The translations under genes and the position numbers were made by a program. The notes under the pieces are model-generated. The model saw only the letters and a program-made list of their open reading frames with translations, was not told where the DNA came from and did no database searches. Shown here piece after piece: positions 8,202 to 15,929 of a DNA stretch of 51,344 bases; within the stretch, counting starts at the first letter, position 1, and each line of letters starts with the position of its first letter. The stretch covers positions 1 to 51,344 of the forward strand of contig JALOAJ010000017.1 of the NCBI GenBank assembly GCA_023228885.1, given 5' to 3'. This stretch comes from Bacillota bacterium (GTDB lineage Bacteria > Bacillota > Clostridia > Monoglobales > Firm-18).

Positions 8202-8906
8202 TTATTGGTTGTTAATTGCGCTAAATATAATTGTTGCTTTAAACAAATCTCCATCGGTATCAATGGATAAACTTCCTCCGCAAGCCTGTATATAGCTTTG
8301 CGCAATGGCAAGCCCAAGCCCGCTCCCATCGGTGGTTCTGGCTGTATCGCCCCTTGAAAAACGCCCTGTCATTTCATCGCTTTTAAAATTCATTTCATAG
8401 CTTGCTATATTTTTAAACATGATATAGGCCTTGCCATCTTTTTCAAAAGCGTCAATATAGGCGCGAGTGTTGGGCAAGGAATATTTTATAATGTTGCCAA
8501 TTAAATTTTCAAACACTCGGCTCATTAGCTTTCCGTCAGCAAAAATATTAACATTTTGAAGGCTTAGCCTAAAATCAACGGTGTATTCGTCAAATTCCGC
8601 AAGCGTTTGGTCTATTAGCTCCGGAATATTCAAGCTTTCCATATCTGCGGCAATATTCCCGCTTTGCGCCTTTGACACTTCAAACAAATCCTCGGTTAGT
8701 GTTTTTAGTTTTTGACTTTTTTGGTGAATAATCTTTGCGTACTCATTTTCTTCATCCTGCTTTACAAGCAAATCGGAATAATTTATAATGGCGGTAAGGG
8801 GTGTTTTTAAATCGTGGGAAACATTTGTAATAAGCTCCGTTTTAAGGCGCTCCGCTTTCATTTCTTTATTTATCGATGCTTCAACCCTTATCATCATCAA
8901 CCACAA
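8202..8906 (-). CDS. Histidine kinase C-terminal remnant (HisKA plus HATPase only)
   Basis: This frame of 234 codons holds the cytoplasmic core of a sensor kinase. The phospho-acceptor is H31 in SHDLKTPLT, a C-terminal ATPase domain follows, and the G box GSGLGLAI begins near 194. Related kinases have several hundred residues of membrane sensor in front; here there is nothing, and the frame can only open with TTG (8904-8906) without a proper ribosome site. Just upstream, in a different frame, are the first codons of a response regulator. The kinase core is intact, yet expression is doubtful, so it is best read as the 3' part of a response regulator-kinase operon after a large internal deletion. 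It ends at a good terminator. Confidence 0.75.
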   Translation of the reverse strand: MWLMMIRVEASINKEMKAERLKTELITNVSHDLKTPLTAIINYSDLLVKQDEENEYAKIIHQKSQKLKTLTEDLFEVSKAQSGNIAADMESLNIPELIDQTLAEFDEYTVDFRLSLQNVNIFADGKLMSRVFENLIGNIIKYSLPNTRAYIDAFEKDGKAYIMFKNIASYEMNFKSDEMTGRFSRGDTARTTDGSGLGLAIAQSYIQACGGSLSIDTDGDLFKATIIFSAINNQ

Positions 8907-8925
8907 GTATCGTTTGCTTATTCAA
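8883..8925 (-). pseudogene. First codons of an OmpR-type response regulator, fused out of frame to the kinase remnant
   Basis: Reading the minus strand from TTG at 8925 gives L-N-K-Q-T-I-L-V-V-D-D-D-K-G then TGA (8881-8883 region). The ILVVDDDK string is the near-invariant first strand and acidic pocket of receiver domains. A GGGGGGAAG ribosome site precedes it. The rest of the regulator is missing: sequence homologous to a kinase begins within a few bases, one frame off. Start and end are given to the nearest codon. Confidence 0.65.
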
Positions 8926-8938
8926 TACTTCCCCCCAA

Positions 8939-8980
8939 AAAAGTTTTTTGCCCTTTATGGCTTTATTATAAAAAACTTTT
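8939..8980. other. Hairpin between the decayed BlaI and the response-regulator fragment
   Basis: AAAAGTTTTTT (8939-8949) and AAAAAACTTTT (8970-8980) form an 11-bp stem, with a short GCC/GGC pairing inside the 20-nt loop. It could act as a bidirectional terminator in the gap between the two remnants. Confidence 0.45.
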
Positions 8981-8981
8981 C

Positions 8982-9222
8982 TTACAAAAAGCATAATAAA
9001 ATTGTTAAGAGTTTCTTAAGAATTTCCCCCTGTTGCAGTACGGTCGGAACATTAAGCGATACTTTTCCGCCATAAAACGCCGCAATAAAAGTTTTAATTG
9101 TGCTGTATGCCCTTGATTTAACCTTGTTTAGCCTACTATGAACCTCGTTTATTGTGACCCAATCGGTTTTTGCCAATTACCCCCATCACTTCAAATTCAG
9201 ATTCTGAAATTTTATAATTCAT
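8982..9222 (-). pseudogene. Frameshifted third BlaI-family repressor
   Basis: From the ATG at 9222 (AAAGGGGAG site just upstream) the first frame reads MNYKISESEFEVMGVI and then leaves the family pattern. One frame over, KTDWVTINEVHSRLNKVKS and YSTIKTFIA continue exactly as BlaI proteins do. A loss of about 2 nt at the expected VIW motif explains the shift. After TFIA the similarity fades, so the C-terminal half is also damaged. The 64-codon open frame at 8982-9176 is only the shifted half and not a separate gene. Confidence 0.75.
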
Positions 9223-9236
9223 ATTTACTCCCCTTT

Positions 9237-9265
9237 TCGCTACGCCATGTAGCAGGTTTTGTCAA
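9237..9265 (-). promoter_or_regulatory. Degenerate promoter of the third BlaI
   Basis: TTGACA (9260-9265, minus strand) in the same CCCTTGACA context as BlaI copy 1 is followed after 17 nt by a poor -10, TAGCGA (9237-9242). A GCTAC/GTAGC inverted repeat overlaps this region. The gene behind it is already broken, so decay of the -10 would not be surprising. Confidence 0.4.
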
Positions 9266-9288
9266 GGGATTTTTTAATATTTTTGAAA

Positions 9289-10674
9289 TTATAATGTTCC
9301 GCCGTTATAGGAGTACGGAACGAGCGTTGTTATAAGCTCCCTGTCCATACTTTCAGATTGCAAATCGGCATACGCCGCCAAAGAATCATCGTCATATATA
9401 AGAAGATATGATGTTCGCTCACCGGTTTTAAAGTTTCTGACGCCTGTTGTTGAAAATCTTATATCCTTGCCGATAAAGGCATCAAGCGATATATTTACAT
9501 TGTTTAATATTTCATTTACACTTTTATCGGATAAAACATCCTTTGTTATAACGGCATTTAGCCCCATGGCGCTGTTTACGATAATTTCGCAGTCCTCACC
9601 TATAATTTCATAAACCTTTAAAAGATAAGGGCTTTCGGCGCTATTGCCGGCTATATTCGCAACCTTATTTATATATTCCGAAAAAGTTTTTTCATTTTTT
9701 GTTGCATTTATAATGTTCTCCGATATAAAAAACTCGGCTCCCGGGCGCTGGGACAAATTTTGTCTGTCATAGTACGACCACACAAAAGCCGAATCAGGCT
9801 GGTCCGCCGATGCGTATTTGTCAAATACTGCAAATCGAAGTTCATCAACATTTGGTATTAAGGCAAATATAATCGCCGCCCGCTTAGTAAACTCCGAATA
9901 ATCAAAAAATCGGTATACCGCCCTGTTATCCACCATAAATTTAACAATTAAGCCATAAGGCGCGCTTTCGGTTTTAAGCTGAATTGAATGTATCGGCATC
10001 AGCATAAACCCCGATAGCTCTGCGATACGGCGCACCTTTTGGGCATCGCCGATGTATGTGTTTTTTAAATTATACAACTGCTCTGAGTCCGGACTAAAGC
10101 CGCGGGTGCGGTTTTCGGGCAATGGCCTAATGCTGTTTTCTATAACGGCTATACCTTCCGCCATCTTTGCATATTCGTTTGCCAAATCTGCGTCCCCGCC
10201 CTCCCAAACGGGATATTGCGCATTGGAGGGGATTTCCATAACAAAGGTATATCCGCCGCTTTGCATTAAATACTTAGCCGGCCGCGGCGTGTCTTGCGCC
10301 TCTTTTTTCGAATTACTTAATTCAAGCCTGCGAATTGTCAAGAGCCACCCTGTTCCTTCGCCGTATTTTTGCAATATTTTTGCATGGTAAAACGAAACGC
10401 TGTCTTGCGCCTCGCTTTGCATATGATATTTACCCTCCCAATACGAAGGTATTGAAACAGAAAAACCAAGTGTCCCGTATTCAATGACGCCAAAGTTTTG
10501 TCTGTGTTTTAAAACGCCGCCTGCCGCTATTGCCATGAATATCAACAGCACAAAAGCATATATTCCCGTTTTTTTAGCCTTGGTATTAAAAATATTTTCA
10601 AACCTTCTTTTCGCCCTTTTGCCATTTTTGGAAAAACTTGCGGATAGTGTCGGCGGTTTAATGCAGTTTCTCAT
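9289..10674 (-). CDS. BlaR1-like sensor without protease domain; DUF4825-like extracellular region
   Basis: Residues 8-45 (TLSASFSKNGKRAKRRFENI, then the helix IYAFVLLIFMAIAAGG) align with residues 257-295 of the intact BlaR1 copy, the segment just after the M56 protease. Everything N-terminal, including HETAH, is absent. The outer region of about 400 residues contains a DUF4825-like stretch (LYNLKNTYIGD, then SAPYGLIVKF and RFFDYSEFTKRA), a domain often found behind M56 proteases. A good AAAGGAG site stands 7 nt before the ATG, so it looks expressible as a membrane-anchored sensor domain with no enzyme. The paired BlaI downstream is a pseudogene. It starts 12 nt after the preceding gene. Confidence 0.7.
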   Translation of the reverse strand: MRNCIKPPTLSASFSKNGKRAKRRFENIFNTKAKKTGIYAFVLLIFMAIAAGGVLKHRQNFGVIEYGTLGFSVSIPSYWEGKYHMQSEAQDSVSFYHAKILQKYGEGTGWLLTIRRLELSNSKKEAQDTPRPAKYLMQSGGYTFVMEIPSNAQYPVWEGGDADLANEYAKMAEGIAVIENSIRPLPENRTRGFSPDSEQLYNLKNTYIGDAQKVRRIAELSGFMLMPIHSIQLKTESAPYGLIVKFMVDNRAVYRFFDYSEFTKRAAIIFALIPNVDELRFAVFDKYASADQPDSAFVWSYYDRQNLSQRPGAEFFISENIINATKNEKTFSEYINKVANIAGNSAESPYLLKVYEIIGEDCEIIVNSAMGLNAVITKDVLSDKSVNEILNNVNISLDAFIGKDIRFSTTGVRNFKTGERTSYLLIYDDDSLAAYADLQSESMDRELITTLVPYSYNGGTL

Positions 10675-10686
10675 ATAATCGCTCCT

Positions 10687-11817
10687 TTATTCAAACAAGA
10701 TTTCATCTAAATTGCAATGGCTGCGCAATGTTGCAGGTCTGCCGTGCGAGTCGGCAAAAGGATACTCCGATATAATCGCGGTGTTTTCTTCAAATTCCAT
10801 AGATGTAGCTCGATCAGGGTCGTTTGTGTAATCCTGAAGAAAAACAAATCCGCCGCTTTTTTTAACAGCGGCATAGCGCTTGCCTCCTGTTGCGTCGCTT
10901 AAAAGCGATATTAGCGTATATTGTTTTGATTCCAGCTTTTCCGAAACTGTGTAGCCCTGCAAGTTGTACAAATAATCAATTGCATCATCATAAGACATGG
11001 GAGGCTCCTTAATGCCTCTTATAAGCCCCTTTGCTTTTTCTATATCTGCAATGTTAAAATAAGTATAGTCGTTTATTGCAAGACCTGTGCCTATTTCGTG
11101 CAGCTTGCCATTAACATTAATAAACAGCGGGTTAATTTTGTGTTTGTCAAAAATTTCTGAATAGTTATAAGTTCTTTCACCAATCGGCTCAAATGTACTA
11201 AAAGCATCCCCTAAGGAATATCGGGGGGTTATAACATTGTCTAAAAAGGTGTATTTAACAAAAGTAAAATTTAACCCCATTATTTCTTGAATGTTGTTTA
11301 TATAAGTATTTAATTTTATTGTTCTTTCGCCTGCATCCCATTGGTAGTTGCAGTAATAATTCGAGAATCCGTAATCTGCATTTGAGCTGTTTAATAGTTC
11401 GCCTAACTCCTCAATGCAAATTGCGGTTTCACCGCCTATGTTGTAACCCTTTGTTTCAAGCCCTTTAAAAAGCACCTTTATATCCGTTTCATATACATCG
11501 CCAATCATTTTGCCCGGTGTTCCCCTTTCAATAAGCTCATCCTCGCCATAAGGCATGGCAAAGAAAGGTTCTACCGTCAGCAGCCTATCACTTTCATCGT
11601 AATAACCGCTAAAATTAAAGTCTGATTGAAAAAGCTTTTCCGCCATAATAACCGTTTTTCCGCCGATGTTATATGATTCAATCGGTTTACCGTTTACATA
11701 AGCCAAAATATCTGTTGAATATATTTTGCCTATAATGTCTCCGTTTGCGGCGCTGATGCCAATGGCAACCGTTAACATGGATACCATAAATATAAAAAAG
11801 ATAAGTGTTTTTTTCAT
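10687..11817 (-). CDS. Secreted protein with copper-amine-oxidase-N-like repeats
   Basis: A 376-residue protein with a signal peptide (MKKTLIFFIFMVSMLTVAIG). It contains two related segments, near 33-85 (TDILAYVNGKPIESYNIGG) and 105-165 (TDIKVLFKGLETKGYNIGG), matching the small beta-rich module annotated in clostridial proteins as copper amine oxidase N-terminal-like. No oxidase domain is present. Its ATG overlaps the stop of the preceding BlaR1-like gene (ATGA), so the two are translationally coupled. It could be an envelope protein controlled by the BlaI-2 system. The C-terminal 200 residues are not recognised. Confidence 0.65.
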   Translation of the reverse strand: MKKTLIFFIFMVSMLTVAIGISAANGDIIGKIYSTDILAYVNGKPIESYNIGGKTVIMAEKLFQSDFNFSGYYDESDRLLTVEPFFAMPYGEDELIERGTPGKMIGDVYETDIKVLFKGLETKGYNIGGETAICIEELGELLNSSNADYGFSNYYCNYQWDAGERTIKLNTYINNIQEIMGLNFTFVKYTFLDNVITPRYSLGDAFSTFEPIGERTYNYSEIFDKHKINPLFINVNGKLHEIGTGLAINDYTYFNIADIEKAKGLIRGIKEPPMSYDDAIDYLYNLQGYTVSEKLESKQYTLISLLSDATGGKRYAAVKKSGGFVFLQDYTNDPDRATSMEFEENTAIISEYPFADSHGRPATLRSHCNLDEILFE

Positions 11818-12473
11818 TTCAATGTCCCCTCATCTTTCAAGTTTATGCTAAATATAAGCCATTGATTATCATGTTTTACAACCTTTAACGAAATAGGATA
11901 CCTTGCAGCGGCTCCACCTTGATTTAATTCAACGCTTGTTATCTCAACGATTTCCCCTGTAACGGTATATTCAGCTTTGCTTACAGGCACAATGTCGGTA
12001 ATTTCAATTCTGTCGGGCCAGGGGCTTGAGACGGTTCGCCCCGGGGCTTTCTCGGGGTTTTCCATCCATTCCGCTAAAAGCTCTTTTGTAACATACGGTG
12101 AATAGTGCTTTTTTATAGATTCCGCCGCAATATCCTTCGGCGCTGTAAGGGATACCGATTTTAACGCATTACCAAAGCCTTCAATCACATGTTTTATTTT
12201 ATCTTCCGGCAAATTCCCCGCTTGTTTTCCTTTACCGATTGACACAAAAACAGAAGTAGGACCATCGCTGCCTCCAATAAGACCAATACTTTTGCTGTTG
12301 CAGGCAACTAACAAACCGACAGACAAAACAACGCATATCAGTAGCACAAAAGCAAATACTCCCCTTTTCTTGGCTTTTAAAATAGTCATTGAATGGGTTC
12401 TTCTATAACCCATATCGCTATTTTTAATAACCGCCGACCTGAAAAGGGAAGTCATAAAAATATTGTTCAGCAT
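11814..12473 (-). CDS. BlaR1-like protein with its zinc protease deleted (copy 2)
   Basis: This 219-residue protein keeps the N-terminal M56 start (MLNNIFMTSLFRSAVI). It then jumps to a segment (14-32, AVIKNSDMGYRRTHSMTIL) that aligns with residues 229-247 of the intact BlaR1, and then to its last helix (K33 onward, matching residue 280 onward). About 215 and 32 residues are therefore missing, including HExxH. The outer part contains the GLIGGSDGPTSVFVS motif seen in many clostridial lipoproteins and a roughly 130-residue domain I do not recognise. It follows BlaI copy 2 without a gap. It may be a decoy or pure sensor, or simply decayed. Confidence 0.7.
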   Translation of the reverse strand: MLNNIFMTSLFRSAVIKNSDMGYRRTHSMTILKAKKRGVFAFVLLICVVLSVGLLVACNSKSIGLIGGSDGPTSVFVSIGKGKQAGNLPEDKIKHVIEGFGNALKSVSLTAPKDIAAESIKKHYSPYVTKELLAEWMENPEKAPGRTVSSPWPDRIEITDIVPVSKAEYTVTGEIVEITSVELNQGGAAARYPISLKVVKHDNQWLIFSINLKDEGTLK

Positions 12474-12836
12474 TTATTTCGCCCCCTCAATAAAGTTTTT
12501 AAGCTGTTTTAAATCCTCCTTAGAAATGCTGTTACCGTCGCAAAGGGAAGCAACAAGGCTGGTAAGGGAATTATGGTGCATCTTTTTCAAAAAGCGTTTG
12601 CTTTCCTTTTGCAAATATTCCTCTTTTTTCACAAGAGGCTGATAGACATTAATTCTACCCTCTTTATGATATTTTACAAAGCCACGCTCTGCAAGGCGGC
12701 TTAAAAAATTAAGTACGGTGGATTTAACCCAAGTTTTATCAAGCCGTTCCATAATATAATCTGATGTCACTTTTTCAGTTGCTCCCCAAATAATCATCAT
12801 AATTTCAAGCTCGCTATCCGGTATTTTTTTAATCAT
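12474..12836 (-). CDS. BlaI/MecI/CopY-family repressor (copy 2)
   Basis: A 120-residue winged-helix repressor closely similar to copy 1: IPDSELEIMMIIWGAT, STVLNFLSRLAERGFV, a GRINVYQP wing and a C-terminal helix (KFLKK-like and SISKEDLKQLKNFI). The reading frame is intact and follows a TAGGAGAGGG ribosome site. Its partner protease is deleted, so repression could not be relieved by the classical cleavage route unless another BlaR1, such as copy 1, acts on it. It should control its own transcript and the secreted protein behind it. Confidence 0.87.
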   Translation of the reverse strand: MIKKIPDSELEIMMIIWGATEKVTSDYIMERLDKTWVKSTVLNFLSRLAERGFVKYHKEGRINVYQPLVKKEEYLQKESKRFLKKMHHNSLTSLVASLCDGNSISKEDLKQLKNFIEGAK

Positions 12837-12865
12837 CCAAACCCTCTCCTAATTTTACATTTGCC

Positions 12866-12906
12866 TAATATAAATCTATATTACACTCGCAAAACAAATT
12901 TGTCAA
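12866..12906 (-). promoter_or_regulatory. Promoter and operator of BlaI copy 2
   Basis: On the minus strand TTGACA (12901-12906) and TAATAT (12878-12883) lie 17 nt apart. The perfect dyad TAATATA/TATATTA with a 4-nt centre (12866-12883) covers the -10, an ideal place for a repressor dimer. Confidence 0.75.
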
Positions 12907-12911
12907 GAGGT

Positions 12912-12948
12912 TTATTAAAAAATGCAGCTATCGGAAAATAGCTGCATT
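12912..12948 (-). terminator. Rho-independent terminator of the small secreted protein gene
   Basis: AATGCAGCTAT (12921-12931) and ATAGCTGCATT (12938-12948) form a perfect 11-bp stem with a 6-nt loop, followed on the minus strand by TTTTAATAA. It lies 17 nt past the stop at 12965 and isolates that gene from the BlaI-2 unit. Confidence 0.82.
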
Positions 12949-12964
12949 AGTAGCAAATCAAGCA

Positions 12965-13534
12965 TTATTGTTTCTTTTTGTTAAACAGCCAAACATAAAA
13001 TAAAATTAGAAAAATGCCGACTACACCGTATAAGTAATAATTTCGGCTCTTTGGTAAGCCTTGCGTGGCCGGAGCGGTTGACGGAGTGGGAATTTGAGCA
13101 TTTGCCTTCGATAACCTTTCAACTTCCTTTTGTTCAAAATCTCCGTTGTTTAAGTAGTCTTGCATACGCTCCTCTTGACCGCCACCTGTTTTGTTCAAAA
13201 TTTTGAGCGTTTTTACATCTGTGCTTGAAATGTTAAAAACATATAATGGATTATTTTCATTATAGTATCCGAAAAGATATGCTTTCCCCTTTTCCATAGG
13301 AAAGTTGCCAAATGGACAATATTCATCATAGGATAAACTTTCGCCAATCTCCACATCGCCTTTAATTTTTTGTGTTGGCATGACGGTAATGCCTTCGTTT
13401 GTGCTGTTTGATGTCACTTCCCCGAAGAATACCAAAGACTCATCGTAGCTTAGCAAATCTTCCGGTATGCTCCCCGCAAGGACAGTAATTTCGCACAACA
13501 GCGCTGCAATGATAGCATAGATTAGCTTCTTCAT
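12965..13534 (-). CDS. Secreted, C-terminally membrane-anchored protein of unknown function
   Basis: I chose the ATG at 13534 (MKKLIYAIIAALLCEITVLAG, a signal peptide) over a GTG seven codons upstream. The 189-residue product has an extracellular domain of about 130 residues, a Pro/Thr/Ala-rich linker (TPSTAPATQG) and a C-terminal helix (YYLYGVVGIFLILFYVWLF) followed by NKKKQ. That is the layout of a wall-spanning membrane protein, not an LPXTG protein. Residues such as VMPTQKIKGDV resemble a small beta-barrel, but I cannot name a family. It has its own promoter and terminator and so is a single-gene unit. Confidence 0.65.
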   Translation of the reverse strand: MKKLIYAIIAALLCEITVLAGSIPEDLLSYDESLVFFGEVTSNSTNEGITVMPTQKIKGDVEIGESLSYDEYCPFGNFPMEKGKAYLFGYYNENNPLYVFNISSTDVKTLKILNKTGGGQEERMQDYLNNGDFEQKEVERLSKANAQIPTPSTAPATQGLPKSRNYYLYGVVGIFLILFYVWLFNKKKQ

Positions 13535-13573
13535 TTGGTCACACCCATCCCTCACTTTAAATTACCCATATTT

Positions 13574-13602
13574 ATTATACACCCTAAACAGGCGCATTGC
13601 AA
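13574..13602 (-). promoter_or_regulatory. Promoter of the small secreted protein gene
   Basis: On the minus strand TTGCAA (13597-13602) and a perfect TATAAT (13574-13579) are 17 nt apart, about 40 nt upstream of the start. The rest of 13603-13738 shows nothing I recognise. Confidence 0.72.
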
Positions 13603-13738
13603 ATGCTTTGCTCAAACTCGCCTTTTTCCGTTTAGCGGAGACCCAAGCTTTTAAGCTGTAAATGCATGGTATTGTCGCTTTTATTTGCCGCCAAAATATT
13701 GTGCCATAACAAAGCAGGGCAACCTTCTTTCAAAACCG

Positions 13739-14854
13739 CTAAAAAGCCATCCTAACATGCTCGCTTTTTGTTGATGGCGGAAGGTTCAACATTTCACGCG
13801 CGGTTTTAACATAAAATCTATAATTATCAATCGGAGTTCCGTTCGGGATTCTGTGGTCAAGCGCAAATATAGTGCCGCCTCCGCGGGTTATTCCCCCTAA
13901 CTTATATTCAAGTTCCCTTAATATTTCGTTTTTAGTGCCTCTTAAAACATGTTTATCGATTCCGCCTTTAAATGTAAGCTTTTTACCATACTTCTCCCGC
14001 AACTGCACTATGTCCATCCCGGCTGCCGGTTCACACGGGTATGTACAATTCATTCCCGCTTGTATAAAATCATCTATAACCGAGTTCATATTGCCATCGC
14101 TGTCTTGCGAAAAAATTGTGCACCCGTTTGCGGAAACAAAATCCCATACCCTTCTATAATACGGCAATATAAACTCTTGCACTTGTTGGGGGCCTGCTAA
14201 CGGTCCTGACTTTCCCGCCATATCTTCATGAACCGATAGGCTGTCAACACTTAACACCTCAAATACCCTTTCATATGCTTTGACTGCCGTATCCGACAAT
14301 GTAGACAAAATATCGTGAATAAGGTCGGGTTGCTCATAATATGCAACGCACAATTCTTCTTCTCCCATAAGCTGGCGCGGTTCATCAAATCCGCCGAGCA
14401 TAGCCCCCCTAATTAGCACACCTTTGTCTTGCATTTTTTTTGCTTCCCTCAGCAGCTCTAAATCCACTCGTTCCTCTGAAAACTCATAATAATGCTTAAT
14501 CTTGCTCCAATCATCAAAGTTTTTAACCGGATAATCAATTGGCAGCGCTATCGTTGCGCTGCTTTTGCAAAGTTTTGTTGTCCTGCCTAAACTGTCCATG
14601 CAAATTTTATGTTCCTTTGTATCTTCAATTACCCGAGGAACTATATCGGTAATTGCACCTAACTTAGGACCGATTACAACATACGAAACACTATCATGTC
14701 CAAAAGCCGACAGGTTTATTTCACTTTCGCTTGCCCCTTGCGCCGCCCACTCTTTATCAAGACCAATAAGCGGACCAAAAAGCTCGCAAAACATCTCCTT
14801 GCCTGTAAATTCAAAATTCATATGCGCTATATATTCTTCCCTGTTCCAAATCAT
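13739..14854 (-). CDS. URO-D superfamily protein, copy 2
   Basis: A 371-residue cytoplasmic protein of the URO-D fold: a family-like strand IFSQDSDGNM, FKGGIDKHVLRGT and a C-terminal FALDHRIPNGTPIDNY loop. It lacks the HemE RQAGR signature, and its candidate metal site reads Gln-x-Asp (QDS) where methyltransferases have His-x-Cys. It diverges from an AraC regulator, its likely controller. The ribosome site (GGAAAGG) is 14 nt from the ATG. Between them a 5-codon frame (14851-14868) overlaps the start as ATGA, which could couple or reduce translation. Its substrate is unknown. Confidence 0.72.
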   Translation of the reverse strand: MIWNREEYIAHMNFEFTGKEMFCELFGPLIGLDKEWAAQGASESEINLSAFGHDSVSYVVIGPKLGAITDIVPRVIEDTKEHKICMDSLGRTTKLCKSSATIALPIDYPVKNFDDWSKIKHYYEFSEERVDLELLREAKKMQDKGVLIRGAMLGGFDEPRQLMGEEELCVAYYEQPDLIHDILSTLSDTAVKAYERVFEVLSVDSLSVHEDMAGKSGPLAGPQQVQEFILPYYRRVWDFVSANGCTIFSQDSDGNMNSVIDDFIQAGMNCTYPCEPAAGMDIVQLREKYGKKLTFKGGIDKHVLRGTKNEILRELEYKLGGITRGGGTIFALDHRIPNGTPIDNYRFYVKTAREMLNLPPSTKSEHVRMAF

Positions 14855-14954
14855 AATTGCAACGCCATCCTTTCCTTGTTATAATTCTATCATCTTTTTC
14901 ACATAAAAAAATACACAATATAATCTTTCATGGATAAAATTCCACTAAAATCTA

Positions 14955-14983
14955 TTGATACTTGCCCAAATTAATGATATTCT
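14955..14983 (+). promoter_or_regulatory. Promoter of the AraC regulator
   Basis: TTGATA (14955-14960) and TATTCT (14978-14983) are spaced 17 nt and lie 30 nt before the ATG, which has a GCAGGAGG ribosome site. The divergent URO-D promoter must lie within 14870-14950 but I cannot fix it. Confidence 0.6.
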
Positions 14984-15013
14984 ATTATTAATAAAGCAGG
15001 AGGATATATTTTT

Positions 15014-15778
15014 ATGGATAATTTTTATATGCCGTTTGTGGATATTGCATTGTATCGCCAAACTTATAAAGGGTGGAAAATTTCTACACGAAAGATATCG
15101 GACCAAGAGCTCGTTTTGATAACATCGGGGGTTGGCAAAGTTAAAATTAACGATAAAACAATCAGCGTAAAGCAAAATGACCTGATTTATTTTAAACCCG
15201 GCATCAACCACAGCTTATGGGTTGAAAGCGAGCCATACATGGCGTTTTATGCAGTTCATTTTAGTTTCAGCGAAACAAACAGGTTTTTGCCGCTGCCTTA
15301 TTTGTCCGCCTTGAAAAACACAATAAAGCTGCAAAAATTGTTTGAAGGCTTAAAAACCTGCTATTTAAATCCAAAATTTTTACACGAGTGGAATATGAGC
15401 ATTTCTCTCCAAAATTTAATTTATGAAATTTTAAACGAAATGCACAACCAATCATCACCGGCAAATGTTAAAAGAGTGCAAAAGCTTTTGCACATAATAC
15501 ACAATAATCCACTTGAAAAATATACCCTGGAAGGGTTATGCAAAATAAGCAAATTAAAAAAATCGCAACTGGTTAAAGTTTTCAAAGAAATTACAGGCGT
15601 TACGCCAATAAAATACATAAATAATTACAGGCTTGAAAGCTCGAAGGTTTTGCTTATAAGCACAGACATGAAAATAAAAGAGGTTGCATTATCCTCCGGT
15701 TTTAGCGATGAACTTTATTATAGCAGGCAGTTTAAAAAACACTTTGGAACATCCCCAAGCCAGTTCAAACTAAACTAA
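15014..15778 (+). CDS. AraC-family regulator with N-terminal cupin sensor
   Basis: A 254-residue cytoplasmic transcription factor. The N-terminal 100 residues have the AraC cupin pattern (LVLITSGVGKVKI, NDLIYFKPGINHSLW), the usual sugar-binding part. The C-terminal 95 residues hold two helix-turn-helix motifs (LEGLCKISKLKKSQLVKVFK and IKEVALSSGFSDELYYSRQF) ending in GTSPSQFK, the family signature. It is divergent from URO-D copy 2 with 159 bp between start codons, and so probably activates that gene in response to a sugar. Confidence 0.9.
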   Translation: MDNFYMPFVDIALYRQTYKGWKISTRKISDQELVLITSGVGKVKINDKTISVKQNDLIYFKPGINHSLWVESEPYMAFYAVHFSFSETNRFLPLPYLSALKNTIKLQKLFEGLKTCYLNPKFLHEWNMSISLQNLIYEILNEMHNQSSPANVKRVQKLLHIIHNNPLEKYTLEGLCKISKLKKSQLVKVFKEITGVTPIKYINNYRLESSKVLLISTDMKIKEVALSSGFSDELYYSRQFKKHFGTSPSQFKLN

Positions 15779-15929
15779 CGCGCCAGTCAAAATATTTCTG
15801 AAAGTCAAGGCATTTGAATGAGTGGGAGATAATGAAATTGCGGTAACTGTTAAGGAAAATAAACGCATCACGCATCAACCTTCCCGTGCGGGCAATATTT
15901 AATTATCAGCGTTCGCCTTTGAACAAGTT

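Noticed and set aside
8982..9176. Independent 64-residue protein
   Set aside because: It is the frameshifted continuation of a BlaI domain, opening on a TTG without a ribosome site.
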